A stretch of DNA of 64,000 nt from Apostichopus japonicus. Its lineage: Eukaryota > Echinodermata > Holothuroidea > Aspidochirotida > Stichopodidae. Shown piece after piece: positions 1 through 9,025 of this stretch (position 1 is its first letter; the number at the start of each line of letters is the position of its first letter). The stretch spans positions 32,676,898 to 32,740,897 of the forward strand of contig NC_092577.1 of assembly GCF_037975245.1 (NCBI RefSeq), written 5' to 3'. The notes beneath the pieces were generated by a model. That model was not told where the DNA came from. It saw only the letters and a list, made by a program, of their open reading frames with translations, and did no database searches. A program made the position numbers and the translations under genes.

Positions 1-1614
1 TCCAAGACTAAAAATTACGGAATATTCTACAGGTGTGCCCTAAACAATGAAGTGTTTAAAAGATACTATAGAAACATGATATGGTATATAATGGGCGACC
101 ATTCTCGTTCTCTCACAAATCAGTAGTATCATTTTCATTTTGTATAATTTTTAGAACTGCATGATCAGATTATGTGTAGAGCTATGAAGCCTATGATGTT
201 GTTATATTTTGGCAAATGTCTTTAATTTCTATATCATGATGAAATTATCAATTATTGTAAGACGGACTCAACGACCCCCCGGAATGGTGCGTCATGTCCG
301 ATGAAGCGCATATTTGGTGCGTTATTACAACTACAATATGTGCGTCAGTGTCCGTCAATGTGCCATGCATGGTGTATCCTTGTGTCCCTCACATATCTCA
401 TTAAATGTGATAAATTTTGTCGAACATAAAATGGTGGCATTCACAATTATTGGTGACATTGATTTGTTTATGTTGTCCTTGATTTTATGATTAAACAACG
501 ATGATAGCAAACTACCATGTTATGAATGCATAAATATGTGAACAGTATCTACTATCCTTCACTATATAATTCAACAAAGGAGCCTGTAGAGCTAGTGTAG
601 CTTCTTTCTGAGAAGGCTTTTGAGTTTTGAATTAATTTGGAAAACTTAAAGTTATATCAGTTATCACTTTACACTACAGTTACCAGGAAAAGCGGCTATC
701 GTTTTTTTGAGTTACTATACCAAGTTGGGAGTATTATAGGCAATACTCTAATCTGGGATAGAAAGAGTTTAAATTAATGCGTACATTTTTTCTTTGCAAG
801 TGGAGAATCATCCACAGCTAAAGTGGCTATGCGGATTGACAAACAAGTGAAGCAAAGTAAATACCCTAGCCTATGCATATTAGACTTAAAAAAAGTAAAA
901 GAACCCAATGCCTTAGTAACTTAATTCATCTTGGAGTTGCTCATCAGATTCGAGGTTATTTCACCAATTCACCACTTAAGAACCAATTCTCAGACAAAAA
1001 AAAAAGACAAAACTGAAATGGCTACACATATTAGTAGTCTATAACTGAGAATGACCATGCATGCAAATATGCAGTAAATTTTCAAGTTGTCAGACTAATT
1101 TATTTGTTGCTAGGAACTCTATAATTGTGCTGGTAAACTAGAGTAGGAAATGAAAACAGTTACTTTATTGCATATAGGCCCCTGTCCCTCACATATCTCA
1201 TTGCATACTAGACTTACAGTTACAAAATAAATATGCCCATATCAAAAATGCTCTTGACAGGAATAACCACCAAGGTAGGCCCTCCATGGTGAATAATTTT
1301 ATAAATCTGGGCCTGGAGCTAGGCTACAGTAGTCCTACTTTTGCTATTGCTCCGCTCATGAGAAGTTGCATTTCTTTCGAGTTTAATTTTCTTGTGGGGA
1401 GATCTCCCTACCAAATACATATTACACTAATGTAGGCTAAGTCCTATTCATATTTGCAAAGCTACCGAATCATAAACCAAACACATGATACAGCAAACTT
1501 CCATACTGATCATGCTTAGTAGGCGAATATAAGTAGAAAAGCATAAATAACATTTCATGAAATGTTCGGGCTAGGCTACAGTTTGTACAGCAGCCTGCAC
1601 TGCAGTAGCATGGA
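1..1614. other. AT-rich DNA, no gene recognised
   Basis: No coding exon, RNA gene or full repeat was recognised on either strand. A 20-bp word (TGTCCCTCACATATCTCATT) occurs twice in the same orientation, at 383-402 and 1183-1202. Later exons of the minus-strand gene proposed at 2048-2102 could lie here or beyond the window edge; none stands out. Confidence 0.6.
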
Positions 1615-1820
1615 CACTGCGGAGTTCGGACACCTAAGCCTTAAAACACACCAAAACTATTTCTCATGGTATAAATCACCTGAAACTATACTTGGTATGG
1701 TTGGGTCATTTTGGAGAGAAAATAACTGTAGCTTCGTAGTTTTTCGTGCAATTGGCTCTTGCTGTAGGTTGTCTCATCGTGAAATCGTGTATTTTTTAGG
1801 GGTGTCCGAACTTGGCAGTG
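1615..1820. mobile_element. MITE-like inverted repeat, about 206 bp
   Basis: The left arm 1615-1637 (CACTGC..AGTTCGGACACC) reappears inverted at 1796-1820 with two mismatched bases and a two-base insertion, about 160 bp of unique DNA between. That is the layout of a short non-autonomous DNA transposon. No clear target duplication is visible, so the superfamily is unassigned. A plus-strand ORF across it is the element read through and not a gene. Confidence 0.6.
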
Positions 1821-2047
1821 TTCCAAACTTCGCAAAACTGACTATACTACTACTGTACTAGCCTATGTCTCTCGGTGTATTAGTTGCCTTAGTTTGTAGT
1901 ACTAGTAGTAGTAGGCCTAGCTAGAATGATCTATTGAACTACTGTATATAACAAGGAAGCCTACGGTAGACCAAACACTTCGGCCGGAAAACAGTATACT
2001 TTAGCCTAAATATATAACGTTAGTCGTTAGCACAATTTGCTGCCTAC

Positions 2048-2102
2048 CTTCTCGTATGATCTGCCATGCCAGTAAATGCTCCGCGAAGGTAGCATTGGTC
2101 AT
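2048..2102 (-). CDS. Candidate first coding exon of an unrecognised host gene (partial)
   Basis: On the minus strand an ATG at 2102-2100, in an A-rich Kozak-like context (ACAAAATGA), opens 18 codons (MTNATFAEHLLAWQIIRE) followed by a good splice donor, GAAG|GTAGGC, with the intron starting at 2047. The exon would end in phase 1. It sits in the most CpG-rich part of the first 9 kb (about 2050-2400), as a first exon would. An in-frame stop about 35 codons upstream makes this ATG the natural start. I do not recognise the peptide and cannot find the next exon in 1-2000. The alternative is a chance ORF in a CpG-rich promoter. Confidence 0.35.
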
Positions 2103-2411
2103 TTTGTCGATCCCCGATCTCTGTTCCAGTAGATCGTTTTTGGAGACCCAGTCCACGTACGTAGCACCAGCCCAAGTACACTTTTCATTTCATGTCCGTT
2201 TTGTCGCTCACTGCTTTTGGCATCGGGACCCACAATAAAGCAACCTGTGCCTTCCACCTCGACAGCGCGGCCGCAATATACACGTTACGTGTATTATGCT
2301 ACCACTGCATGAAACTGTGCTATACATTACGTATATTTACATACAGGGTTTACACTGTACACTGGCAGTATATTACAAATACCGTGTCACGTGATTAACG
2401 GTGAACCATCC
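2103..2411 (-). promoter_or_regulatory. CpG-rich 5' leader/promoter-proximal segment of the minus-strand gene
   Basis: This is unusually CpG-dense for the region, with a NotI-type GCGGCCGC at about 2266-2273 and an E-box CACGTG at 2388-2393. It lies between the candidate ATG (2102) and the left end of the P element. Its natural upstream DNA appears to have been moved 4.6 kb away, to 7037 onward, by the insertion. Confidence 0.4.
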
Positions 2412-2419
2412 AAACCTAT
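2412..2419. repeat. Left 8-bp target-site duplication of the P element
   Basis: AAACCTAT, identical to 7029-7036, directly abuts the left terminal inverted repeat. Confidence 0.9.
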
Positions 2420-2450
2420 CAGAGCCGTATATAGAGAGAGTTTGGCCAAC
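2420..2450. repeat. Left (3') terminal inverted repeat of the P element
   Basis: 31 bases are identical to the reverse complement of 6998-7028. Perfect identity of both ends alongside a damaged transposase suggests cross-mobilisation or a fairly recent insertion. Confidence 0.9.
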
Positions 2451-2460
2451 TGGCGATTTG

Positions 2461-2468
2461 TGACGTCA
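2461..2468. promoter_or_regulatory. CRE palindrome TGACGTCA inside the left end
   Basis: A perfect CREB/ATF consensus between the left terminal repeat and the subterminal repeat. It is absent from the right end, where an ATTGG/CCAAT word occupies a similar place. Functional meaning is unknown. Confidence 0.35.
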
Positions 2469-2487
2469 CACGCAAACCATGGGCATC

Positions 2488-2499
2488 AAAATAGGTCCA
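2488..2499. repeat. Left subterminal inverted repeat (12 bp)
   Basis: AAAATAGGTCCA, matched inverted at 6935-6946. It lies 68 bases in from the left end and 82 bases in from the right end, comparable to the subterminal repeats bound during P transposition. Confidence 0.7.
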
Positions 2500-2922
2500 G
2501 TTGTCGTTACCAGTTGCGCGAAACACGAAAAACACCACACACAATATATAGCAGCTTTGCACACTGTGCTCGTTGCGAACAAACGAAGCGACTCAGAATG
2601 TCAGATTTTGACAGGCATACGAGGAACAAAATGGATATCAGGTAATGAATTAGAGTATGCGTTAGTTAATGACATTTACGTTTATCTTCACACCTGAAAT
2701 GCATAGAAAACTAGCTGAAAACCTGTCATTACACTTGTTTCATTTTACGCCTCATACTACTAGTCCTACTTTACTCATATAAACGAAAAGCACACATCAC
2801 AGTCCTGGCTAGGCTAGATTACAGACGCACAACTATAGCATCAGGCCTACATTAATAGATCCTTCAATTAAATAGAGTAGGCCTACACATAAAATGACAA
2901 TTTATGCTTCACTGATCTTTTC

Positions 2923-3243
2923 AGGTTTGCCAAAAGTAGTTGTACCAGAGGTCATTGTATTAAACTCCAGAAGTTACATAGTAGGATTAATATTCGGCAT
3001 AACTTTTTCTCTAAAGTCTGATACAACTTATACAAGGGTTGTGAATGAATGGAATGGTTTGCCTTAGAAGGTTGAATTGCAAGTAGTGTGAATGGGTTTA
3101 AGAATACTTTGGATGAGTACATTAAGCATTGTAATTGGGTATGACATTTGATGTCCTCGGTTTTATTCCTCTCATATAGCCTTAGGGTCCTTAATGGGGA
3201 CTTGAATGTCTCTCCTGGTTTTGTTTTCTACTAAACTAAACTA
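2923..3243 (+). pseudogene. LINE 3' fragment: reverse-transcriptase C-terminus plus 3' tail
   Basis: Conceptual translation gives the familiar C-terminal tail of non-LTR retrotransposon reverse transcriptases. A stretch beginning RFAKSSCTRGH (frame of 2923) is followed, in another frame around 3025-3077, by TRVVNEWNGLP. The first frame then resumes with SVNGFKNTLDEYIKH and stops at 3144. Matching features of CR1/L2/RTE-type elements are the basic R-x-N/D-I-R-x-x-F-F segment, the V-x-x-W-N-x-L-P motif and the S-V-N-x-F-K-x-x-L-D motif. At least two frameshifts and several stops kill it. About 85 bp of 3' UTR ends in CTAAACTAAACTA, a short tandem tail as expected for these LINEs. The copy is strongly 5'-truncated and lies inside the P element, so it either inserted there later or was carried by it. 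Confidence 0.75.
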
Positions 3244-3883
3244 TATACTTGAGTGTAGGAGTTAGCAATAGTTGGGAGTCTATTGCCAAACCTAAGACTG
3301 ATATTGTGGTGTTAATTTCTCAGGAATGTTGTACTAGGCTATAGTAGGTGCAACAGATTGAATGGGTCTGTCGAGAAAAAAAAAGCTGCAACAACTGAAT
3401 ACTGGTGTATCTTGTAGCTTATGTATTTTCCATTAACATATATACTATACGGTCATGTCCTTAATAAGGTTTCATGGATCACACTGACATAGTGTGCCTA
3501 CTTGTCAGTGTTGTCAACTGAGCACAGAGCTGATGACATCATTCAGTTTGTTATTATGCAGACAGCAAATGGCCATAATGATAATTATTAATTGTTACTT
3601 ATTCTTCATACTGCCCTTACAGGCCTTACCTGAACAGTGATGTATAAAAATGCAATAAGTCGTTAAGCCTTTCATTTAAGAATTGTTTCAGCCTGTCCTA
3701 TTTCAAACATATGATTGGCAGGTTTCCACGTTACATAGCTTATCAAAATGGAGCTGTTCTGTAAAGCAAGAAAACTGTCACACATATGCATGCATACAAA
3801 CACACTCATATAAATTTCTGAATATCTTTTCAGCTGCCCAAAGGTACTGGAATGCAAGCTCTGTTGGGTGAATTAAAAAACCC
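3244..3883. other. Interior of P element, left part, no recognised coding
   Basis: Should correspond to the 3' part of the transposase gene and 3' UTR of the P element on the minus strand. No transposase C-terminal motif could be read with confidence. Confidence 0.5.
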
Positions 3884-4480
3884 TCATTGTACTCTTTTAT
3901 TATGGTCGGCGTAGCTGGAACCAGCAATGATGGTGATGTGGATTTGACAGTACCTAGACAAGAATTCAGTAGCTGCTTTGTGTTGAAGTGGGTTCAACTT
4001 GCTCAAGGCCATGACAGGATGACGACTAGACATCAGGATGAATTATCTGTTGCAGAGCTCTATAAACCAGGCAGTTGTTAAAACATCCATTGGGTGACCC
4101 TCACAGTCTACCAGGCACTGCATCGCAGAAGCAAAATGAAGTGTGTGTGATACCTTCATCTTATGAGAGTGGAATGGTATCAGTGTGGCCTCTGTCAATT
4201 TGGCTTCAAGTCTTTGTTTTCTTGAAAGCTGAGAAGATCTTTCAGTGGTTTCACACTGACCTCTGTACTTGACAATTCATGTGTATTTGCCAGCTCAGGA
4301 GGAAGCCAGATTTTAATTACATTAACCAATGCTGACTTTTTTTGGACATGTGGTACATCTGCAAGGAGGTGAAGGAAGCAGTTGGAGTTGCATGGATGTG
4401 GAATCTTGTTGATAGTCTGGCAGTCTTATCCACAGATTATCCCAAAGCTTCTCCACATTACCACATTCAGAACTTATTAC
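3884..4480 (-). pseudogene. P/THAP9-like transposase core, frameshifted
   Basis: Reading the minus strand from about 4425, one frame gives PHPCNSNCFLHLLADVPHV, then a lysine-rich stretch and DLLSFQENKDLKP. A single frameshift near 4200 leads into KLTEATLIPFHSHKMKVSH, then TTAWFIELCNR, an in-frame stop at 4043-4045, and LMSSRHPVMALSKLNP, ending at a stop at 3884-3886. P-family transposases have the same order: a [FY]-x-x-D-x-P-H-L-x-K motif, then K-L-T-x-x-H followed by K-M-K-V, then F-I-E-x-x-[DN]-x-x-F-D-x-[MV]-[NS]-S-R. The order and spacing of these landmarks, and not any single word, make the assignment. A possible earlier frame piece (NVEKLWDNLWI) lies at about 4440-4480. With one frameshift and one stop in roughly 180 codons, the decay looks moderate. 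The N-terminal RNase H part was not identified. Confidence 0.75.
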
Positions 4481-5800
4481 ATTGATAAACTTGAAAATTG
4501 CAGGAATCTAACGAAGCACCCATCAAGGGAATTTGTTTGTATCATTATTGAAAGCTGTGACCTTCTGATGTGACAGACTAATGTGAAATAAAGGGCAGTA
4601 GATAACCTTGTAAATGAACCTTGTTATTGTTTGATTGTATCTAATGTTTGCAAAATTTTAAGTTGCATGCTACCAATTGAAACAATTCTTTCTCTATTAA
4701 TGGGATATAAATACTTCTCCTTAAAGGGTGTGAAGACTCCCGCACAAAGAAACGTCTCATGCCGGTTATCTGACCTAGTTTCGAATGCGGTGTAACAGAA
4801 GTGTTAGACACCACCATTGATCCCAGAAAATACACTCACAGCTTGCTACCATCTGTAAATAGACATTAGTGTACAGTCAATACAAACATCACGGTCAATA
4901 TCCACAACACAGTGCACATAGCAGCGTGGCAATCTCAGGTCTAGATAAAAGATAACAAGGTATCAGGTTTCATTACTGTCTGCATTTTGTAGCGACACAA
5001 AAAAACTTCACTTGCAAGCAACGGAAAGTAAACTTTTTCAGAGCGTGGCATGCGGTTTAGGGCGAGTCTTCAATACCTTTAAATATACTGCATCGGTTGT
5101 TGTCACTTGATCATTTGCTTGTGTGTGAGCTAAACAGCTTAAATAATATGTAAAAAAATAATACAAACTTTCAAATTGCCAGATATTTACTTGCTCAAAA
5201 TCATTATCCAATCATGATTTGTTGCTATCCTTGAGTCCATTATTCAGATGATGAGGCAGATTCCCTTCAACTCTCCATGATGAAGGTAAAACCTTATATC
5301 TTAACCAACTGCCATTGAGTGTCCATTTGAAAGTTTCAAACACACAAGTGCATTGATTAAAACAAAGACTTTATTGCTGTGGTTGCAGGAACTGGATTTC
5401 AGTCTACTAGTCACTCACCAGGTTCGTCTTTATCACAGTCTGCTAACTGTGGCTTTTTATGTTAGGAGGTTATCTTCAGAGCACATGTCACCTTTGATTT
5501 GTAAAAAAAGTCCTGAAATTCAGGGAGTTTAAATTTACTGTCTAAAGATAATTTAAAAAGATTTTTTTTAACTTCAATCATCAATGTGGGTGTCAATTAA
5601 GGGAATAAGGAGTTACTGATGCAATGACTTTCTGGCATAAGTGCATTTATAATGTGTTAAAACTTGAAAGGTGTATCATACTGCATCCCCCCCCCCTCTT
5701 AATTTGCACTCCATTGGAATGCACAGACAGTTTTGCTTATTAATGAAATACCAGTTAACACTAAATTTTCAAGTCTTCCTTTAAAACAGTCAAACGAAAC
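4481..5800. other. Interior of P element, unassigned
   Basis: Expected to hold the N-terminal transposase exons and introns on the minus strand. One exon-like minus-strand stretch (LADCDKDEPG, about 5420-5460) ends at a strong donor G|GTGAGT, but I cannot tie it to the P family. A plus-strand AATAAA at 4587-4592 is probably chance. Confidence 0.4.
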
Positions 5801-5809
5801 CTTGCATTG

Positions 5810-6730
5810 CCTAAACTAGGCCTACGCAATAGTTTGAACATTTCTTTATCAACATGTGGTGACAGGGCTCTTACGATAATTCAGTGACCAAGACAAGAGT
5901 GAAGGGTAGTCTTTGCAATAAGCATGACTAAGGCTAGGCTACCAGTACCATAATTAGCCTTGGCCTAGTGGTCTTTGAAATGTAGCCTAGGCCCCTGCTA
6001 CTTTGATAAATGATAGTTGACTGCATCCAAATTAAACCAAGGCCTAGGCTATACTTTTGAAGAAGAAAAAATTAGGCTGAATTCATGTTAGCCTAAAAAG
6101 GCTAGGCCAATGCTGACAATTAACACAAACCAAGATCATTTAACCATTTGGGCACTTGTTTATGGCAGACTAAAAGGGTCTATATAATTAGGCCTGTATG
6201 TGTACACAACCCACAAGTTGCCAATGAGTATAGACCTAGCCTAACTAGTTTAGGCCTAGGCTACTTTGTTTTCCTTAGGCCTAGTTTAATTGGGCCTTAT
6301 ACTGTGCCATATTATGTAATGTGCTATAAAAGTTGTAGTTATAGCAAGAATGGTCCAGGTCTAACTAAGCCCAGGCTTAACTTATGCTTCAGGCTTAACT
6401 AAGGATTAGGGCTTTACGTGATGCCTAGAGGCTAGCCTACCCTTTTACATTAAACTAAAAGTGATACTTTTTTAGGCTAGGCATAGCCTAGACATACAAT
6501 AACTAAGAATTAGGATAACTATATGTGCGACTGAAACTGCAATGCCTATGATTAGGAGAGCTGGCATAATGAAATCGAATTTTTGGATCGTAAAACGAGA
6601 GAGAATAGCCATGAATGTAATTAATTACAGAAACCAGTCTGAACGTAAAATGCTCGCATTGCTTGTACATTACTCGTATTACACTAGGGCCTATGGCTAA
6701 TATGGGCCTAGGCTACACAGACTTTTTTTC
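5810..6730. repeat. TAGGCCTA/CCTAGG-rich compositional segment
   Basis: Words such as TAGGCCTAG, GCCTAGGC and AGGCTAGCC recur more than a dozen times in about 900 bp, in both orientations and without fixed spacing, so this is not a tandem repeat. It lies in the P element interior; a weaker version appears at 1260-2000 and 2810-2890. Confidence 0.6.
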
Positions 6731-6855
6731 ATTAGATCTCCATCTTGTTCTTTCTACTTCCACAAAATTCCTCTTCTTTTATGGTCAGTCGGAAAATCAA
6801 ACAACAATATCCAAGTTCTGACCGATTGCAGCATCCCCAGCACCATTTCTTTCAT
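6716..6855 (-). pseudogene. THAP zinc-finger remnant of the P transposase N-terminus
   Basis: On the minus strand three frames together give an ordered THAP-like series: KKWCWGCCNRSE (Cys-containing start ending G-C-x-N-R-S), then LLFDFPTDHKRRGILWK (the F-x-F-P-x-D and downstream W signature), then VERTRWRSNEKKSVC (the R-x-x-W segment running toward the third Cys). THAP domains use a C2CH zinc site and bind DNA; in P and THAP9 transposases they form the N-terminus. At least two frameshifts separate the pieces and the final C-x-x-H is not seen, possibly because a splice donor (GTGTAG) follows. The position, 140-310 bp from the right terminus, fits a first coding exon. Confidence 0.6.
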
Positions 6856-6934
6856 AATTTCGTACTTTTTTCGTGTACACAAACGATAGTCATACACTGT
6901 GAGTACGCGTGTCGCCTGCTATAAAGTTTTCAAG

Positions 6935-6946
6935 TGGACCTATTTT
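6935..6946. repeat. Right subterminal inverted repeat (12 bp)
   Basis: TGGACCTATTTT, the reverse complement of 2488-2499. Confidence 0.7.
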
Positions 6947-6997
6947 ACCACCCTGTGTGGGCGTTTTCCCTCTCGACCAATCCAAATCGGTTACATG

Positions 6998-7028
6998 GTT
7001 GGCCAAACTCTCTCTATATACGGCTCTG
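6998..7028. repeat. Right (5') terminal inverted repeat of the P element
   Basis: 31 bases inverted and identical to 2420-2450. Read leftward it contains the TATA-like GTATATAG. Confidence 0.9.
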
Positions 7029-7036
7029 AAACCTAT
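7029..7036. repeat. Right 8-bp target-site duplication of the P element
   Basis: AAACCTAT, identical to 2412-2419. Confidence 0.9.
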
Positions 7037-7039
7037 GAA

Positions 7040-7053
7040 ATTGGCCCGCCCTC
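7040..7053 (-). promoter_or_regulatory. GC box plus CCAAT box, displaced host promoter elements
   Basis: On the minus strand this reads GAGGGCGGGCCAAT, an Sp1-type GC box overlapping a CCAAT box, four bases outside the right target duplication. With the transposon removed it would lie about 320 bp upstream of the ATG at 2102 and in the right orientation for that gene. The boxes are seen; their link to that gene is inferred. Confidence 0.4.
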
Positions 7054-8501
7054 TAAAAATTTCCTAGCTGAGAGTGTGCTTTTAAACTGTAAAGAAAATT
7101 AAAAATAAATTGTGTGTTCTTTTTTGGAAAAAGGTACAGATTTTGGAAATGTAAGGAATTGTGTTGATGTTGAACAAAGAGTCTGAGGTGGGGATAGGGG
7201 GGGGCGGGTTTGGGGGAATTACCCAACCCTCACTAGCCGATAAAATCAATTAGAACCAAATGCTGATATCATAAGTTTTAACTCAAATATTGTGTTATTA
7301 TAGAGGATGTTTCTTTCTACTTGGTTTTTCTAACTGGTATTCTACAAACCTCAACCCCTCGCCTTTTTGTTACTGTTGTAATAAGGAAAATAAACGCCAT
7401 TGTTTTCTGTGGAGGTCTATAGTCATTTGAGCATGAACAACTGGTAAACACGATTATATCTAAAGCAACGTTTGGATGAAATTTACCCTTGGCATTTGGA
7501 ACCAAGTACTTGAGTACATAAGAACCCTATTTGTTTTTTCCTATATGTTTTTTTTTCCTTCAAATGTAATAACTGGCCAGCAGAGGTATTGGTACTGAAA
7601 AAATGTAGATAGGAATCACGCTAACCCTCTGGTTGAAGTGTACATATGCCAAATGTTATGATGAATTTTCTTGTTTCATACTAGATATAACTAATGACTC
7701 AGGAGATGTCAGAGTTGTATGTTTTGTAAAAGAGGTTTTGATTTTGGTTAGTTTTTAATGGGATTTCAAACCAGTACAGATTTGATTTTTTGAAATCTTT
7801 GAGCCCAGATAGCTAAGGTTTACGAACCCCCCTGGCTTTTGGCCATATGCATATCCTCCATTAACTAGGTATTTGCTGGTTGGAATAAATAGTTGTAGGA
7901 CCTTTTGCATACAGTATCACATCAGCGTAGAATCTAGTTACTTGTAGTACAAACTGGAGAGTCACTGGAATTTAATTTCAAAAGAAACTTAACATTTTTT
8001 TGTTTTATAACACATGCAATTAATCAAATGATCTTTCTAATACTGTTGGTAAAGGAATATAAACTTATGAAGGTAACAAAATATTAAAAATAATTTGAAT
8101 ATAGGATCAATATCAATTTAAAATGTGCTACAGTATCTCTGATTGTTGCTTCCAGTTTCCTGTTTACTGTTCTTTTAGCCTGACACGGTTGTAACCTGAG
8201 AGTGTCAGTGGTGGGAACACCATTTCTCTGAATGGTGTTTTTAAATGGTGTTAAAAATGTAAGTTTGAAACGCCCATGAAACAAGATGAATACTTTGATA
8301 TAAACACAGACGGTGGGATTAATATCCTCTGGACCCCTATAAGTATACCGTTCCCCTCCCCCAGCCCCCTCCAGCCCACCTTTATAAAGTTTTGCATGCC
8401 CCCAAAAGTAGACCATTGGTGTGTCTTACCTGCAAGTTATCAAAATTTGTGAATTCAATTTGTGAACTTTAGTTAATGCTAAGAGTTAACTCTGTTGATC
8501 A
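7054..8501. other. No gene recognised
   Basis: AT-rich with a short G run near 7198. ORFs here are short and have no family features. Confidence 0.6.
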
Positions 8502-8668
8502 CCCTAGAAAACCCAAGGAGAGCATTCGCTCAGTTAAACTCAAGAAACGTATTTGCTCCTTATAGCCCAGAAAAGCATTGCTCACTAGAAACCCAAGATG
8601 AGCATTTGCTCCCTAAAATCCAAGAAAAGCATTTGTTCCCTAAAACCCAAGAAAAGCATTTCCTCCTA
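8502..8668. repeat. Minisatellite, 6 units of 25-30 bp
   Basis: Degenerate units of the form CCTAAAACCCAAGAAAAGCA followed by TTTGCTC; the last two are nearly identical and earlier ones more diverged. A plus-strand ORF over it simply translates the repeat. Confidence 0.8.
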
Positions 8669-8856
8669 AGGATCACAATTAATTTTCCGCACCCTGGAAA
8701 CCTACAACATTATTCAGTGAAGTATAGAGCTAGTCATCGAATTGCAGGGCCAGTACAGGATTAATGCCATCTCAACACAATACACCATATGCTTCTCCCA
8801 CCCGCACCCACTACCCCACGCCACCCCACTCTAGTAATAACAGCAGCCACAACCCT

Positions 8857-9025
8857 AAAGGTACCAGGCGCGTAGCGAGGAATTTGCCAAGGGAGAGGCG
8901 AAGCCTGCAGGCAAACTATCTAAGCGTAGCGCCACCATAAGTTGGCGCGAAGCTTAAAAGACAATTTTACTCAAGGAGGGGGCGGTCTCCCCCTCCGCCC
9001 CCATGTCTACGCGCCTGAAAGGTAC
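8857..9025. mobile_element. hAT MITE, 153 bp, with 8-bp duplication
   Basis: The element is 8865-9017. Its ends are CAGGCGCGTAG and the exact inverse CTACGCGCCTG, flanked by identical 8-bp AAAGGTAC at 8857-8864 and 9018-9025. A CAGGC start plus an 8-bp duplication are hAT hallmarks. There is no coding capacity; it must have moved with a transposase supplied elsewhere. Confidence 0.88.

Larger units (their letters stand above)
2420..7028 (-). mobile_element. P-superfamily DNA transposon, 4609 bp, decayed
   Basis: The ends are perfect 31-bp inverted repeats (2420-2450 and 6998-7028) that start CAGAGCCGTATATAGAG, flanked by identical 8-bp duplications AAACCTAT. A 12-bp word AAAATAGGTCCA at 2488-2499 recurs inverted at 6935-6946. 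P elements are known for 31-bp terminal repeats, 8-bp duplications and subterminal inverted repeats, so the end structure fits; hAT shares only the 8-bp duplication. The minus strand carries THAP-domain pieces near the right end and P/THAP9-like transposase core sequence at 3884-4480, which settles the family and makes the right end the 5' end. The TATA-like GTATATAG inside the right repeat could serve as its promoter. Frameshifts and stops make this copy non-autonomous, though its intact ends might still be mobilised by a live relative. A LINE fragment lies within it. Confidence 0.88.

Noticed and set aside
2598-4600. A plus-strand spliced transcript (donor at 2642, acceptors before 2923 and 3833, AATAAA at 4587)
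   Set aside because: The plus-strand ORFs lie opposite P transposase sequence that reads on the minus strand, so the coding-like signal is a shadow.
2420-7028. The 31-bp inverted pair as two divergent TATA promoters of host genes
   Set aside because: Exact inverted termini with an 8-bp duplication and P-type coding between them are better explained as transposon ends.
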